Of a stretch of 58,504 nucleotides of DNA, positions 23,894 to 37,009 are shown in pieces. The notes beneath the pieces are model-generated. The model saw only the letters and a list, made by a program, of their open reading frames with translations. It was not told the DNA's origin and ran no database searches. This DNA comes from Streptomyces sp. SID14478 (GTDB taxonomy: Bacteria; Actinomycetota; Actinomycetes; Streptomycetales; Streptomycetaceae). The translations under genes were made by a program, and so were the position numbers. Where the stretch lies: contig NZ_JAAGMG010000986.1 of assembly GCF_010548525.1 (NCBI RefSeq), positions 1 to 58,504 of the forward strand, given 5' to 3'. Numbering within the stretch: the stretch's first letter is position 1; each line of letters begins with the position of its first letter.

Positions 23894-26506
23894 CTACTCG
23901 GCCGAGGACTGCTCGCCCTCGTCCGTTCCGACAGCCGTCTCGTTCTCGGCCGATTCGTCGGTCTCGGTGCCGTCCGCGTCTGCGGCGACTCCGTCGACTT
24001 CCTCGGCCTCGCGACCGGCCTCGGCATTACGAGCGATGCCCACGACGGCATCGCGCTTGCCCAGGTTGATCAGTTGGACGCCCATGGTGTCACGGCCTGT
24101 CTCCCTGACCTCGTTGACTCGCGTGCGAATCACACCGCCGGACAGCGTGATGGCGAGGATTTCATCGGTTTCCTCGACCACCAGAGCGCCGACGAGCGAC
24201 CCACGGTCCTCCACGATCTTGGCGGCCTTGATACCGAGGCCACCGCGACCCTGGACGCGGTATTCGTCGACGTTGGTCCGCTTTGCGTACCCACCGTCGG
24301 TGGCGGTGAACACGAACGTACCGGGCCGGACGACATTCATCGAGAGCAGCTCGTCGCCTTCGCGGAAACTCATGCCCTTGACACCCGAAGTGGCGCGGCC
24401 CATCGGGCGCAGCGCATCGTCCGTCGCAGTGAATCGGATCGATTGCGCCTTCTTGCTGATGAGCAGCAGATCGTCGTCGGCCGAGACCAGTTCGGCGCCG
24501 ATCAGCTCGTCGTCCGAACCGTCCGCCGCTTCGCGAAGGTTGATGGCGATGACGCCGCCGGAACGCGGGGAGTCGTAGTCCTTCAGGGACGTCTTCTTCA
24601 CCAGGCCCGCCTTGGTGGCGAGGACCAGGTAAGGCGCCGCGTCGTAGTCGCGGATCGCGAGGATCTCGGCGATCGCCTCGTCCGGCTGGAAGGCGAGCAG
24701 GTTCGCCACGTGCTGTCCGCGTGCGTCGCGGCCGGCGTCCGGGAGCTCGTACGCCTTGGCGCGGTAGACGCGTCCCTTGTTGGTGAAGAAGAGCAGCCAG
24801 TGGTGGGTCGTCGAGACGAAGAAGTGGTCGACGATGTCGTCTTCCTTGAGCTTCGTGCCGCGTACGCCCTTGCCGCCGCGCTTCTGGGAGCGGTAGTCGA
24901 CCGTCTTGGTGCGCTTGACGTAGCCGCCACGCGAGATGGTGACGACGATGTCTTCTTCGGCGATGAGGTCCTCGATGGACATGTCACCGTCGAAGGGCAC
25001 CAGCTTGGAGCGGCGGTCGTCACCGAACTTGTCGACGATCGCGGCGAGTTCCTCGCTGATGATCTGGCGCTGCCGCTCGGGCGAGGCCAGGATCGCGTTG
25101 TACTCGTTGATCTTCTGCTGGAGTTCGTCGTGCTCGGCGACGATCTTCTGGCGTTCCAGGGCGGCGAGCCGGCGCAGCTGCATCTCGAGGATGGCGTTGG
25201 CCTGGATCTCGTCGATCTCGAGGAGGCCCATGAGGCCCTCCCGCGCGATCTCCACGGTCTGACTGCGCCGAATGAGGGCGATGACCTCGTCGATGGCGTC
25301 CAGGGCCTTCAGGAGGCCGCGCAGGATGTGTGCGCGCTCCTCGGCCTTGCGCAGCCGGAACTTGGTGCGGCGGACGATGACCTCGACCTGGTGGGCCACC
25401 CAGTGGCGGATGAACGCGTCCAGGGAGAGGGTGCGCGGCACGCCGTCGACGAGCGCCAGCATGTTGGCGCCGAAGTTCGTCTGCAGGTCGGTGTGCTTGT
25501 ACAGGTTGTTCAGGACGACCTTGGCGACCGCGTCGCGCTTCAGGACGATGACCAGACGCTGGCCCGTACGGGAGGACGTCTCGTCGCGGACGTCCGCGAT
25601 GCCGCCTACCTTGCCGTCCTTGACGAGGTCGGCGATCTTCTGGGCGAGGTTGTCCGGGTTGACCTGGTACGGGAGCTCGGTGACCACCAGGCACTGGCGG
25701 TTCTGGATCTCCTCGACCTCGACGACCGCGCGCATCGTGATGGAGCCACGGCCCGTGCGGTACGCCTCCTCGATGCCCTTACGGCCCACTACGAGGGCGC
25801 CGGTCGGGAAGTCGGGGCCCTTGATGCGCTCGATGAGCGCGTCGAGGAGTTCCTCGTGCGAGGCCTCGGGGTTCTCCAGGGCCCACTGGGCACCGGCCGC
25901 GACCTCGCGCAGGTTGTGCGGCGGGATGTTCGTGGCCATGCCGACCGCGATGCCGGCGGAGCCGTTGATCAGCAGGTTCGGGAAGCGGGCCGGCAGGACG
26001 GTCGGCTCCTGGGAGCGGCCGTCGTAGTTGTCCGTGAAGTCGACGGTCTCCTCGTCGATGTCACGGACCATCTCCATGGACAGCGGCGCCATCTTGCACT
26101 CGGTGTAGCGCATGGCGGCCGCGGGGTCGTTGCCCGGGGAGCCGAAGTTTCCGTTGGAGTCCACGAGCGGCATGCGCATCGACCACGGCTGGGCCAGGCG
26201 GACCAGGGCGTCGTAGATCGAGGAGTCGCCGTGCGGGTGGTAGTTGCCCATGACGTCGCCGACGACGCGGGCGCACTTGTAGAAGCCCTTCTCGGGCCGG
26301 TAGCCGCCGTCGTACATGGCGTACAGGACGCGGCGGTGCACGGGCTTGAGTCCGTCACGTACGTCGGGCAGCGCGCGGGACACGATGACGGACATCGCGT
26401 AGTCGAGGTACGAGCGCTGCATCTCCGTCTCGAGCCCGACGGGCTCGATCCGCATCGCGATGTCGGTGCCCTCTTCAGGGGTGCTCGGGATGTTCTCGTC
26501 GGCCAT
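23894..26506 (-). CDS. gyrA: DNA gyrase subunit A
   Basis: 870 residues, full length. The N-terminal breakage-reunion domain carries the catalytic Tyr134 ([11 protein letters not shown]), which forms the covalent DNA link. The quinolone-resistance region reads HGDSSIYD, with Ser95 and Asp99 at the positions of E. coli Ser83 and Asp87, i.e. the usual susceptible residues. The C-terminal beta-pinwheel includes the GyrA-box-like [11 protein letters not shown] Glu/Asp-rich tail (last ~45 residues) is typical of actinobacteria. With GyrB it introduces negative supercoils. It starts 42 bases after gyrB (AAAGGA upstream), so the two form an operon ending in the DUF3566 gene. Confidence 0.98.
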   Translation of the reverse strand: MADENIPSTPEEGTDIAMRIEPVGLETEMQRSYLDYAMSVIVSRALPDVRDGLKPVHRRVLYAMYDGGYRPEKGFYKCARVVGDVMGNYHPHGDSSIYDALVRLAQPWSMRMPLVDSNGNFGSPGNDPAAAMRYTECKMAPLSMEMVRDIDEETVDFTDNYDGRSQEPTVLPARFPNLLINGSAGIAVGMATNIPPHNLREVAAGAQWALENPEASHEELLDALIERIKGPDFPTGALVVGRKGIEEAYRTGRGSITMRAVVEVEEIQNRQCLVVTELPYQVNPDNLAQKIADLVKDGKVGGIADVRDETSSRTGQRLVIVLKRDAVAKVVLNNLYKHTDLQTNFGANMLALVDGVPRTLSLDAFIRHWVAHQVEVIVRRTKFRLRKAEERAHILRGLLKALDAIDEVIALIRRSQTVEIAREGLMGLLEIDEIQANAILEMQLRRLAALERQKIVAEHDELQQKINEYNAILASPERQRQIISEELAAIVDKFGDDRRSKLVPFDGDMSIEDLIAEEDIVVTISRGGYVKRTKTVDYRSQKRGGKGVRGTKLKEDDIVDHFFVSTTHHWLLFFTNKGRVYRAKAYELPDAGRDARGQHVANLLAFQPDEAIAEILAIRDYDAAPYLVLATKAGLVKKTSLKDYDSPRSGGVIAINLREAADGSDDELIGAELVSADDDLLLISKKAQSIRFTATDDALRPMGRATSGVKGMSFREGDELLSMNVVRPGTFVFTATDGGYAKRTNVDEYRVQGRGGLGIKAAKIVEDRGSLVGALVVEETDEILAITLSGGVIRTRVNEVRETGRDTMGVQLINLGKRDAVVGIARNAEAGREAEEVDGVAADADGTETDESAENETAVGTDEGEQSSAE

Positions 26507-26548
26507 TGCTGGTGAAGATCCTTTCTGTGGCGGTCAGCTGAGACCGAC

Positions 26549-28897
<2,349 letters not shown>

Positions 28898-29476
28898 TCA
28901 CCCGTACGTGTCGTTGTGACCAGTGCTTCCGGGGGCGCGCAAGGGGCCGTAGCGACGGGGGCCACCACCGGGATTCTTGATGTCGATACGCCGCACCGTG
29001 CCGTGCCCGAGGTCCTCGTTGAGGCGCCTGACCAGCTGCGGGGCCAGCATGCGCACCTGGGTCGCCCAGGCCGTGGAATCGCACTGCACCACGAGCACGC
29101 GCTCGTCCTCGTCGTACTTCTGCGGCACGCAGTGCTTGGCGAGGTCCTCGCCGACGATCTGCGGCCAGCGCCCCATGACGCCGCCGACGGCGGCCGGCGT
29201 CTCCCAGCCGCGCTCGGTGATCAGCCGGTTGATGGCGGAGCCGAGTCCCATCGGGTCCCGCCCGTCGGCCCGCGCTCCCGATCGCAGCCCACCACCGCGC
29301 CGCACCTGCTTCTTCTGCTGCGCCGCGGCACCACGCGCGCGTGCGGCTTCTTTCGCCGCCCGGAGGGCGACACGGGCGAGGTCGACACCAGAAGGCTCGG
29401 GATCGGCTTTTGGTTCCCGCGGGCCGCCGGTTTCTGCGGGCTCGCCGTTCCCTCCCGCGGAGGGGCCGCCGCTCAC
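28898..29476 (-). CDS. DUF721 (DciA-like) protein
   Basis: 192 residues. GTG 29476 overlaps the recF stop (GTGA, 29473-29476), so translation is coupled. The N-terminal ~80 residues are charged and disordered ([18 protein letters not shown]). The DUF721 domain follows: [56 protein letters not shown] and [10 protein letters not shown]. The family includes DciA, the ancestral loader of the replicative helicase DnaB, and actinobacteria lack DnaC, so it plausibly serves helicase loading at the nearby oriC. That function is known from other bacteria and inferred here. The position (recF-DUF721-gyrB) equals Rv0004. Confidence 0.92.
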   Translation of the reverse strand: MSGGPSAGGNGEPAETGGPREPKADPEPSGVDLARVALRAAKEAARARGAAAQQKKQVRRGGGLRSGARADGRDPMGLGSAINRLITERGWETPAAVGGVMGRWPQIVGEDLAKHCVPQKYDEDERVLVVQCDSTAWATQVRMLAPQLVRRLNEDLGHGTVRRIDIKNPGGGPRRYGPLRAPGSTGHNDTYG

Positions 29477-30597
29477 AGCCGCTCCACCTCCCCCTCGGAG
29501 ACCGCATAGCGTGTACCGGCGAGCACGCCCGGTACGTCGTCGTCGACCGCGGCGGTCACCAGGACCTGCTCGCCCGGCGCGACAAGCTCCGCCAGACGCT
29601 CCCTGCGGCGCGCGTCCAGCTCGGCGAAGACATCGTCGAGGACGAGCACCGGCTCGTTCCCCTCGGCCCTCAGCAGGTCGTACGAAGCCAGCCGCAGCGC
29701 CAGCGCGTACGACCAGGACTCGCCGTGGCTCGCATAGCCCTTGGCAGGCAGCTGACCCAGCTTGAGGAGCAGCTCGTCGCGGTGCGGCCCCACGAGCGTG
29801 ACTCCCCGCTCGATCTCCTGCTTCCGCGCGCTCTCCAGAGCGGCAAGAAGCTGCTCGTAGAGCTCCTCGCGCGCGTGCCCGACGATTTCCGGCGAGGACG
29901 GCTTGTACTCCAGTGCCACCGGCCCGCCGCCGGGCGCCAGTTGCTCGTACGCCTTGTCGGCCAGCGGCTGCAGCGCCGCGATCAGGTCGAGCCGCTGGGC
30001 GAGCAGCTCCGCGCCCACGCGCGCCAGGTGCTGGTCCCACACATCGAGTGTGGACAGGTCCATGGAACGGCCGCCGTGGCGCCGGGCCAGGGCCGCCGAC
30101 TTCAGGAGCGTATTGCGCTGCCGCAGAACACGGTCGTAGTCGGACCGCACGCCGGCCATCCGCGGGGAGCGGGCGGTGATCAGCTCGTCCAGGAAGCGCC
30201 GGCGCTCGCCGGGATCGCCCTTGACGAGTGCGAGGTCCTCGGGGGCGAACAGCACGGTCCGGACGATGCCCAGCACGTCCCGCGGCCTGACCTGCGAAGA
30301 CCTGTTGATCCGGGCCCGGTTGGCCTTGCCGGGGTTCAATTCGAGCTCGATGAGCTGCTGGCGGTCGCCCTGGCGCACCTGGGCCCGGATGACGGCGCGC
30401 TCGGCGCCCATGCGCACCAAGGGCGCGTCCGAGGAGACCCGGTGACTGCCCAGCGAGGCGAGATAGCCGACGGCCTCGACGAGGTTCGTCTTGCCCTGCC
30501 CGTTCGGGCCCACGAACGCGGTGACGCCCGGATCGAGAGGGACCTCGGCCCGGGCGTACGAGCGGAAGTCGGCCAGCGACAGATGCGTGACGTGCAT
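29473..30597 (-). CDS. recF: DNA recombination and repair protein RecF
   Basis: 374 residues. It is an SMC-like ATPase: Walker [15 protein letters not shown] near residue 30, the N-terminal [14 protein letters not shown], the ABC signature-like region [11 protein letters not shown], Walker [20 protein letters not shown] and a switch His further on. With RecO and RecR it loads RecA at gaps. It lies in the dnaN-gnd-recF-DUF721 row and is coupled to the DUF721 gene by a GTGA overlap. ATG 30597 lies 50 bases after gnd's stop, consistent with co-transcription. Confidence 0.96.
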   Translation of the reverse strand: MHVTHLSLADFRSYARAEVPLDPGVTAFVGPNGQGKTNLVEAVGYLASLGSHRVSSDAPLVRMGAERAVIRAQVRQGDRQQLIELELNPGKANRARINRSSQVRPRDVLGIVRTVLFAPEDLALVKGDPGERRRFLDELITARSPRMAGVRSDYDRVLRQRNTLLKSAALARRHGGRSMDLSTLDVWDQHLARVGAELLAQRLDLIAALQPLADKAYEQLAPGGGPVALEYKPSSPEIVGHAREELYEQLLAALESARKQEIERGVTLVGPHRDELLLKLGQLPAKGYASHGESWSYALALRLASYDLLRAEGNEPVLVLDDVFAELDARRRERLAELVAPGEQVLVTAAVDDDVPGVLAGTRYAVSEGEVERL

Positions 30598-30647
30598 GGT
30601 CGTGGGCCGACCCCCCAGAGTTCTCGCAGTCTGTGGACTGCTGTGGA

Positions 30648-31523
30648 TTACTTCTTCTCTACGGCGTGGCCGCCGAACTGGTTGCGCAGCGCCGCGATCA
30701 TCTTCATCTGCGGCGAGTCGTCCTGCCGCGAGGCGAAGCGCGCGAAGAGCGACGCGGTGATCGCCGGCAGCGGGACGGCGTTGTCGATGGCGGCTTCCAC
30801 GGTCCAGCGGCCTTCACCGGAGTCCTGGGCGAAACCGCGCAGCTTGTCCAGGTGCTCGTCCTCGTCGAGGGCGTTGACCGCGAGGTCGAGCAGCCAGGAA
30901 CGGATGACCGTGCCCTCCTGCCAGGAGCGGAAGACCTCACGGACGTCGGTCACCGAGTCCACGGCCTCCAGGAGCTCCCAGCCCTCGGCGTAGGCCTGCA
31001 TCATGGCGTACTCGATGCCGTTGTGGACCATCTTCGCGAAGTGGCCGGCGCCGACCTTGCCCGCGTGCACGGAGCCGAAGTCGCCCTCCGGCTTCAAGGC
31101 GTCGAAGACCGGCTGGACCTTCGCCACGTCCTCGGCGGAGCCGCCGTACATGAGCGCGTAGCCGTTCTCCAGGCCCCAGACGCCGCCGGAGACGCCGCAG
31201 TCGACGAAGCCGATGCCCTTGGCCGCCAGCTCCTCGGCGTGCTTCTCGTCGTCCGTCCAGCGCGAATTGCCACCGTCGACGACGACGTCGCCGGGCTGCA
31301 GCAGTGCGCCCAGCTCGTCGACCGTGGACTGGGTCGCGGCACCGGCGGGCACCATCACCCACACCACGCGCGGACCCTTGAGCCTGCCCACGAGCTCTTC
31401 CAGGCTGTGGACATCCGCGAGGTCCGGATTGCGGTCGTAGCCGATGACGGTGTGGCCTGCGCGGCGGATGCGCTCGCGCATGTTGCCGCCCATCTTGCCG
31501 AGGCCGACGAGACCGAGCTCCAT
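30648..31523 (-). CDS. gnd: 6-phosphogluconate dehydrogenase, decarboxylating (short, NAD-type YqeC/GndA-like)
   Basis: 291 residues from ATG 31523. This is much shorter than the ~470-residue classical enzyme and matches the short YqeC-type family, often NAD-dependent. It has the Rossmann motif [17 protein letters not shown], substrate-binding [19 protein letters not shown], the catalytic Lys/His region [15 protein letters not shown], and the C-terminal [18 protein letters not shown]. It converts 6-phosphogluconate to ribulose 5-phosphate with CO2 release. It is inserted between dnaN and recF; this metabolic gene in the replication cluster is typical of Streptomyces and absent at this place in mycobacteria. 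Confidence 0.93.
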   Translation of the reverse strand: MELGLVGLGKMGGNMRERIRRAGHTVIGYDRNPDLADVHSLEELVGRLKGPRVVWVMVPAGAATQSTVDELGALLQPGDVVVDGGNSRWTDDEKHAEELAAKGIGFVDCGVSGGVWGLENGYALMYGGSAEDVAKVQPVFDALKPEGDFGSVHAGKVGAGHFAKMVHNGIEYAMMQAYAEGWELLEAVDSVTDVREVFRSWQEGTVIRSWLLDLAVNALDEDEHLDKLRGFAQDSGEGRWTVEAAIDNAVPLPAITASLFARFASRQDDSPQMKMIAALRNQFGGHAVEKK

Positions 31524-31676
31524 CAGTGGTTCCTTACGTTGCGACGGGGCGTGAGGGGGTGCGTGACGGCACGTACGAACACGTCCATACCCGTGTCCGA
31601 GCCTAAACCCGGACGGTCCCGCACACCTGTGGACATAGCCGCTCAAGCACACCCGAGCGGCCTGCCCTCAGCTGCC

Positions 31677-32807
31677 TCAGCCCGAAAGACGCACCGGCAT
31701 GATCAGGTACTTGTACGCGTCGTCCGCCTCGGCATCCACAGCCGGCTTGCCGCTGAGCAGCGCAGGCTTGGTGGACGTCGTGAACGACAGCTGGGCGACC
31801 GGGGAGTCGATCGCGCTCAGGCCGTCCAGCAGGAACGTCGGGTTGAAGGCGATCGAGATGTCGTCGCCCTCCAGCTGGGCGTCGACCCTTTCCACAGCCT
31901 GTGCGTCGTCGCTGGAGCCGGCCTCCAGGATGAGCACGCCCTGCTCGAAGCTGAGCCGCACAGGAGTGTTGCGCTCGGCCACGAGGGCCACGCGCTTGAC
32001 GGCCTCCACGAAGGGGGCGGTCTCGATGACGGCCACGGAGTTGAACTCCGTCGGGAACAGCGTGCGGTACTTCGGCAGGTCGCCCTCGAGAAGGCGGGTC
32101 GTGGTGCGGCGGCCCGCGCCCTCGAAACCGATGAGTCCCTCGCCCGCACCCGAGCTGGAGAGGGCCAGCGTGACCGTGTCGCCGCTCGTGAGCGCCTTGG
32201 CGGTGTCCAGGAGCGTCTTGGCGGGCACCAGGGCGACCGCGGACGCCTCGGGGTCCTCCGGCTTCCACAGGAACTCGCGCACGGCGAACCGGTAGCGGTC
32301 GGTGGACGCCAGGGTCACCGTGTCGCCCTCGATCTCGATACGCACACCCGTGAGCACGGGCAGCGTGTCGTCACGGCCGGCGGCGATGGCCACCTGCTGC
32401 GCGGCAGAGGCGAAGACCTCACCGGGGACGGTGCCCGTGGCGGTCGGCATCTGCGGCAGCGCCGGGTACTCCTCCACAGGGAGGGTGTGGAGTGTGAATC
32501 GCGAGGAGCCACAGACCACGGTCGCTCGTACACCGTCTGTGGAGATCTCCACCGGACGGTTGGGCAGGGCGCGGCAGATGTCCGCAAGAAGGCGGCCCGA
32601 GACGAGCACCGTGCCCTCTTCGTCGATCTCCGCGTCCACAGAGACGCGTGCCGAGACCTCGTAGTCGAAGCTCGACAGGCTGAGTGCGCCCTCCTCGGCC
32701 TTCAGCAAAAGGCCCGCGAGGACGGGCGCAGGCGGTCGTGCCGGGAGGCTGCGTGCCGCCCAGGCCACCGCCTCCGCGAGTACGTCGCGTTCCACCCGGA
32801 TCTTCAC
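31677..32807 (-). CDS. dnaN: DNA polymerase III sliding clamp (beta subunit)
   Basis: 376 residues from GTG 32807, which has AGGAGG upstream. Three clamp domains are expected, and the sequence has family features such as KIRVERDVLAEAVAWAARSL at the N-terminus, AGRDDTLPVLTGVRIE in the middle and the C-terminal YKYLIMPVRL. The ring tethers polymerase to DNA and coordinates repair and DnaA inactivation. It is transcribed away from oriC, and gnd follows after 153 bases. Confidence 0.97.
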   Translation of the reverse strand: MKIRVERDVLAEAVAWAARSLPARPPAPVLAGLLLKAEEGALSLSSFDYEVSARVSVDAEIDEEGTVLVSGRLLADICRALPNRPVEISTDGVRATVVCGSSRFTLHTLPVEEYPALPQMPTATGTVPGEVFASAAQQVAIAAGRDDTLPVLTGVRIEIEGDTVTLASTDRYRFAVREFLWKPEDPEASAVALVPAKTLLDTAKALTSGDTVTLALSSSGAGEGLIGFEGAGRRTTTRLLEGDLPKYRTLFPTEFNSVAVIETAPFVEAVKRVALVAERNTPVRLSFEQGVLILEAGSSDDAQAVERVDAQLEGDDISIAFNPTFLLDGLSAIDSPVAQLSFTTSTKPALLSGKPAVDAEADDAYKYLIMPVRLSG

Positions 32808-32996
32808 CGTAAGCCGCCTCCTGCGTGTTGCTGGCTGCTCTCGCCCTGCGTTGGTCATCGGTCTCGTCGTCAGACGTGGTGTCGCTCAGCCCACCGATGG
32901 GGAGAACACCGGGGACCAGTCTGACGCACCGCACTGACAGTCGGTGCCTGTCGGGGTCAAGTCGTGCAGAGCGGCAGCCGAGCCGCCGAGAGCAAG

Positions 32997-33569
32997 TTGT
33001 GCACAGCCCCCACTTCGAAACGGATTCCCAGCTCTCTCTAGTTGGGAGTAGTAGTAGGGGCTGTGGAAACCGTGGATAACCGTTAGTTCGCAGGTCACAG
33101 GCGGTTTTTTGTCCACCGGGCCTGTGGGCCGAGACGGTGGACAACCGGCACATTCTGTGGACGGCGAAAAGTTCTGCACATTCGATGCACAGGCTCGGGC
33201 CACTTCTCCCCAGCGTCGTCCCCAGCTTTACCCGCGTTCCCCACAGCCCAACCGACCCCCTTGGTGTGACGCCTTTCACTCGTCACGGTGACGAGGCGCG
33301 TCGCGTTGCCGAACAGTGGACAGCCGTGTGGAGAAGCTCCGAATCGCTGTGCACAACAGCTGTCATCCTGTGGGTCGACGGTGGACAACGAAATGCACAC
33401 CCTGTGGACGAAAAATCTGTCCACAGGGTGTGGAGATCTTCTGTCCACCAATCCACAGCCCTCTGACCTGGCCTGATGCCATGTCACCTGCCCTGGCTGT
33501 GGACGCAGTCTGGACAACTTTCCGGTCCCCAGGGTGTGGACCGCAGAAACCCGGCACATCTGTGGAGAA
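32997..33569. other. oriC: Chromosomal replication origin oriC
   Basis: The 903-base gap between dnaN and dnaA holds about 15 DnaA-box-like 9-mers in both orientations. Forward boxes: 32997 TTGTGCACA, 33109 TTGTCCACC, 33417 CTGTCCACA, 33441 CTGTCCACC. Reverse boxes: 33062, 33071 (TTATCCACG), 33136 and 33380 (TTGTCCACC), 33156, 33348 (TTGTGCACA), 33403 (TCGTCCACA), 33498, 33509, 33535, 33561. Streptomyces oriC between dnaA and dnaN is known to carry about 19 such boxes, preferring TTGTCCACA; no single box here is a perfect copy of that. No strongly AT-rich 13-mers are seen, as in other Streptomyces. Confidence 0.96.
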
Positions 33570-33654
33570 CACCCGTAACGCGCGCGGAAATCGAACACCG
33601 GCTCAGCGCGAGGGCGTCCGCACCGGCAGGCGGGAGCGCGCTCGGACACGAAGA

Positions 33655-33687
33655 AGGGCGCCCCGGGAGTCGATTCCGGAGCGCCCT
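33655..33687 (-). terminator. Terminator after dnaA
   Basis: Arms AGGGCGCCCCGG (33655-33666) and CCGGAGCGCCCT (33676-33687) pair with one mismatch around a 9-base loop, 24 bases beyond the dnaA stop. It shields oriC from dnaA read-through. Confidence 0.75.
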
Positions 33688-33710
33688 ACAGGTGCGTAAC
33701 GGGGCCGCTG

Positions 33711-35741
33711 TCAGCCGTTCTTGATGCGGTTGGTGAGCTCGGTGACCTGGTTGTAGATCGAGCGTCGCTCGGCCATCAGGGCGCGGATCTTGCGGTCCGC
33801 GTGCATCACGGTCGTGTGGTCGCGGCCGCCGAACTGGGCGCCGATCTTGGGCAGGGAGAGGTCGGTCAGCTCACGGCAGAGGTACATCGCGATCTGGCGG
33901 GCCGTCACCAGGACGCGGCTGCGCGAGGATCCGCAGAGGTCTTCCACCGTCAGGCCGAAGTAGTCCGCGGTCGCCGCCATGATGGCCGTCGCGGTGATCT
34001 CGGGCGCGGCGTCCTCACCGCCGGGGATCAGATCCTTGAGGACGATCTCGGTGAGTCCCAGGTCCACGGGCTGGCGATTGAGCGACGCGAACGCCGTGAC
34101 CCGGATCAACGCCCCTTCCAACTCACGGATGTTGCGTGAGATGCGGGACGCGATGAACTCGAGCACCTCCGGCGGTGCGTTGAGCTGCTCCTGGACCGCC
34201 TTCTTACGAAGGATCGCGATGCGTGTCTCCAGCTCGGGTGGCTGGACGTCCGTGATCAGGCCCCACTCGAACCTGTTGCGCAGCCGGTCCTCCAGGGTCA
34301 CCAGCTGCTTGGGCGGCCGGTCGCTGGACAGCACGATCTGCTTGTTCGCGTTGTGGAGCGTGTTGAAGGTGTGGAAGAACTCCTCCTGCGTCGACTCCTT
34401 GTCCGCGAGGAACTGGATGTCGTCGACAAGAAGGATGTCCATCTCGCGGTACCGCTTGCGGAAGCTGTCGCCCTTGCCGTCGCGGATCGAGTTGATGAAC
34501 TCGTTGGTGAACTCCTCGGAGCTCACGTACCGCACGCGCGTACCCGGATAGAGACTACGGGCGTAGTGCCCGATGGCGTGCAATAGATGGGTCTTGCCGA
34601 GACCCGACTCCCCATAGATGAAGAGGGGGTTGTAGGCCTTGGCCGGCGCTTCGGCGACGGCGACCGCGGCCGCGTGCGCGAAACGGTTCGACGCACCGAT
34701 GACGAACGTGTCGAAGAGGTACTTGGGATTCAGTCGGGCGGTGGGCTCACCAGGGCCCGTCGCCGGTGCGGGCTGCGCGGCCAGCGGACCGGGAGCGCCA
34801 CTGGGCACACCGCGGCCGCCGGGACCGGGCCCTGTGGGACCACCGTCCTGACTGTGCCGGCCGCCTCTCTGCTCGCCCGGGTCACGCCGCTGCTGACGGT
34901 CGTGCGACGAGTCGTATGCACCGCGCTCTTCGTAAGAAGGCCGCTTGTCATAAGGAGATCGCTCTTCATAAGAAGGGCGCTCCCCCGACTTCTGCTCGTA
35001 AGAGGGGCGCTCCTGCGGCTGCTGGTCGTAGCGGCCGCGCTCGGGCTCGTACCCCTGCTGCTCGTAGGACGGCCGCTCCTGCTGCCGGTAGTCGTGCTGC
35101 GGGGGTGTCGCGTACGGGTCGCGCTCCGGGAAGCCGAGCCGGGGCTGCTGCCAGCTGTACTCGTCCTGGTGCGGCCGCGGCCAGGCACCCGGCTCGGGGC
35201 GCTGGTAGTCGGGGTAGGCGGGGCGGGCCGTCGGGAGCTGGTCGCCGCGGGGCCCCTGCGGTTTGTCGCCGCGCGGACCCTGTCCGTGTTCGTCCGGCCC
35301 GCGACGCTCATAGCTGTCGTAGCCGTCGTACGTGTCGCGAGTGTCGCGTGGCTCACGTGTGTCGCGGTTCTCGTACGTGTCGGCGGACGGGCCGGGGGCC
35401 GAGGTCTGGTTGTCCTCGTAGCGATGCTGTGGGGCCGGCGGCGCGGGAGGCATGGGGGCCTCGCCGACGGTGTCGTCGACCGTGATCGCGATCCGGATGG
35501 GGCGGCCCCACTCGCGGCTGAGCGTGTCGCTGACGACAGGGGCGAGCCGGCCTTCGAGTACGCCCTTCGCGAATTCGTTGGGCACCGCGAGCAATGCCGT
35601 GTCGGCGACGAGAGCCAGTGGCTGGCAGCGCCGGATCCAGTGTTCGTCCTTCGTCTCGACGCCCTGCCCGCGGCCTTCCCCGAGGAGTTTCTCCAGTACT
35701 CGTGGCCACACTGCGGCAAGATCGGCAGGTACGTCAGCCAC
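33711..35741 (-). CDS. dnaA: Chromosomal replication initiator DnaA
   Basis: 676 residues, long because domain II is expanded, as in Streptomyces. Domain I (1-90) is the oligomerisation/helicase-contact region. Domain II (~95-335) is Pro/Gln/Tyr/Arg-rich and contains RPSYE four times (residues 223, 245, 255, 267). Domain III is the AAA+ ATPase, with Walker A GESGLGKT (377-384), Walker B LLVDDIQF and sensor regions. Domain IV carries the DNA-binding signature [15 protein letters not shown]. It binds the oriC boxes next door to melt DNA and load the helicase. GTG 35741 is the chosen start. Two DnaA boxes in its upstream region (35877-35897) suggest autoregulation. Confidence 0.98.
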   Translation of the reverse strand: MADVPADLAAVWPRVLEKLLGEGRGQGVETKDEHWIRRCQPLALVADTALLAVPNEFAKGVLEGRLAPVVSDTLSREWGRPIRIAITVDDTVGEAPMPPAPPAPQHRYEDNQTSAPGPSADTYENRDTREPRDTRDTYDGYDSYERRGPDEHGQGPRGDKPQGPRGDQLPTARPAYPDYQRPEPGAWPRPHQDEYSWQQPRLGFPERDPYATPPQHDYRQQERPSYEQQGYEPERGRYDQQPQERPSYEQKSGERPSYEERSPYDKRPSYEERGAYDSSHDRQQRRDPGEQRGGRHSQDGGPTGPGPGGRGVPSGAPGPLAAQPAPATGPGEPTARLNPKYLFDTFVIGASNRFAHAAAVAVAEAPAKAYNPLFIYGESGLGKTHLLHAIGHYARSLYPGTRVRYVSSEEFTNEFINSIRDGKGDSFRKRYREMDILLVDDIQFLADKESTQEEFFHTFNTLHNANKQIVLSSDRPPKQLVTLEDRLRNRFEWGLITDVQPPELETRIAILRKKAVQEQLNAPPEVLEFIASRISRNIRELEGALIRVTAFASLNRQPVDLGLTEIVLKDLIPGGEDAAPEITATAIMAATADYFGLTVEDLCGSSRSRVLVTARQIAMYLCRELTDLSLPKIGAQFGGRDHTTVMHADRKIRALMAERRSIYNQVTELTNRIKNG

Positions 35742-35876
35742 AGGGCACGCTCTCTCGCTGGTCCCACGAACGTGTGGTTCTGGGACGTGTCGGGAAGAAA
35801 ATCGGGTGGGGCGGTGGGAAGGGAACGAATCGGAGTTCAGCCACGGTAGTCAGCGCGACCGCTGCGGTTCAAGTTG

Positions 35877-35897
35877 TTGTCCCCAGCCTGTGGACAG
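35877..35897. promoter_or_regulatory. Pair of DnaA boxes in the dnaA promoter region
   Basis: TTGTCCCCA (35877-35885) and, on the opposite strand, CTGTCCACA (35889-35897) face each other 136-156 bases upstream of dnaA. DnaA autoregulation through paired boxes in the dnaA promoter is established in Streptomyces. Confidence 0.75.
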
Positions 35898-35918
35898 TGT
35901 CTCCCGCGTGACGCTGGT

Positions 35919-35948
35919 TTGACCGGATGGCGTAGCCGCGCGTACCGT
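35919..35948 (+). promoter_or_regulatory. Possible rpmH promoter
   Basis: TTGACC (35919-35924), 18 bases, then TACCGT (35943-35948), reading toward rpmH, whose start is 177 bases downstream. The dnaA-rpmH gap (35742-36124) holds no gene. A reverse-strand dnaA promoter must also lie here but is not clear by eye. Confidence 0.4.
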
Positions 35949-36124
35949 AACCAGGTCGAGTTGTCGATGGCTGCTGCCGCCTGCCTCCGATGGGCAAGGT
36001 CACGATCCCCCGGTTTGTGAGGGTCGTGTAGCGGTGCACTCGGGCGTATTGCGAGCTACTCGTGGGCGCACGGTGACAGCCAGGCGATGTCCCGCCACTA
36101 CCCGATTTCTTCTGGAGCCCCCGA

Positions 36125-36262
36125 GTGAGCAAGCGCACCTTCCAGCCGAACAACCGTCGTCGCGCCAAGACCCACGGTTTCCGCCTTCGCATGCGGACCC
36201 GCGCCGGTCGTGCGATTCTCGCCAACCGTCGTGGCAAGGGTCGCGCCAGCCTGTCCGCCTGA
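36125..36262 (+). CDS. rpmH: Ribosomal protein bL34
   Basis: 45 residues from GTG 36125, preceded by GGAG at a good distance. The sequence [19 protein letters not shown] and the Arg/Lys-rich C-terminus are bL34. It is a component of the large ribosomal subunit. The dnaA / rpmH-rnpA divergent arrangement is universal in bacteria. It is followed by rnpA 20 bases later. Confidence 0.98.
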   Translation: MSKRTFQPNNRRRAKTHGFRLRMRTRAGRAILANRRGKGRASLSA

Positions 36263-36282
36263 TCTCGTAATCAGGTCATGAC

Positions 36283-36654
36283 GTGCTGCCTACCGAGCAT
36301 CGGCTGAGGCGGCGCGAAGACTTCGCGACCGCGGTACGTCGAGGACGCCGGGCTGGACGCCCGCTCCTCGTCGTCCATCTACGCAGCGGTTCAACGGACC
36401 CGCACGCGCTTGGGGAGAGCGTTTCCCCATCGCGTGCGGGTTTCGTCGTGAGCAAGGCCGTGGGTGGAGCCGTCGTACGTAACGCGGTGAAGCGCAGACT
36501 TCGACACCTCATGCGCGACCGAGTGGCCTTGTTGCCCCCAGGTAGCCTGGTAGTCGTACGCGCGTTGCCCGGAGCGGGTGACGCCACCCACGCACAGCTG
36601 GCCCGAGACCTGGATGCCGCCCTGGAGCGGCTGCTGGGAGGGGGCGCGCGATGA
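36283..36654 (+). CDS. rnpA: Ribonuclease P protein component
   Basis: 123 residues from GTG 36283. It has the N-terminal [20 protein letters not shown], the central [20 protein letters not shown] containing the RNR motif, and [16 protein letters not shown]; all are typical of the RNase P protein. It assists the catalytic RNA in maturing tRNA 5' ends. Its stop overlaps the yidD start (ATGA, 36651-36654), so translation is coupled. Confidence 0.97.
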   Translation: MLPTEHRLRRREDFATAVRRGRRAGRPLLVVHLRSGSTDPHALGESVSPSRAGFVVSKAVGGAVVRNAVKRRLRHLMRDRVALLPPGSLVVVRALPGAGDATHAQLARDLDAALERLLGGGAR

Positions 36655-37001
36655 AGTACCCACTGCTCGCTTTGATCAAGATCTATCAGTGGACCATCAG
36701 TCCATTGCTCGGTCCGGTGTGCAAGTACTACCCGTCGTGCTCCCACTACGGCTTCACGGCCATCGACCGGCACGGTGCGATCAAGGGAACAGCCCTCACC
36801 GCCTGGCGCATCCTCCGGTGCAACCCCTGGTCGCCCGGCGGTGTCGACCACGTTCCACCACGCAAGCGTCCACGTTGGCACGAGATGCTCCGTGACACCT
36901 TGCGCGGGGACAAGAAAGCGGCCCCCGTCGCCTCGGGCGACAGCCCCTCTGCCCAGGACAGCCCGTCCGCAGCGACTTCGCCCAATGCCCAAGGAGCCTG
37001 A
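36651..37001 (+). CDS. yidD: Membrane protein insertion efficiency factor YidD
   Basis: 116 residues. The core is characteristic: [33 protein letters not shown] and [14 protein letters not shown], with three conserved Cys. Residues after ~85 are a disordered Ser/Ala/Pro-rich tail. The family aids YidC-dependent membrane insertion. ATG 36651 overlaps the rnpA stop, and yidC starts 8 bases after the yidD stop. Confidence 0.96.
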   Translation: MKYPLLALIKIYQWTISPLLGPVCKYYPSCSHYGFTAIDRHGAIKGTALTAWRILRCNPWSPGGVDHVPPRKRPRWHEMLRDTLRGDKKAAPVASGDSPSAQDSPSAATSPNAQGA

Positions 37002-37009
37002 TCAGGGAC

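Noticed and set aside
23168..26515. 1115-codon plus-strand frame opposite gyrA
   Set aside because: It is the antisense of gyrA, with Val/Asp/Leu/Arg bias and no motifs.
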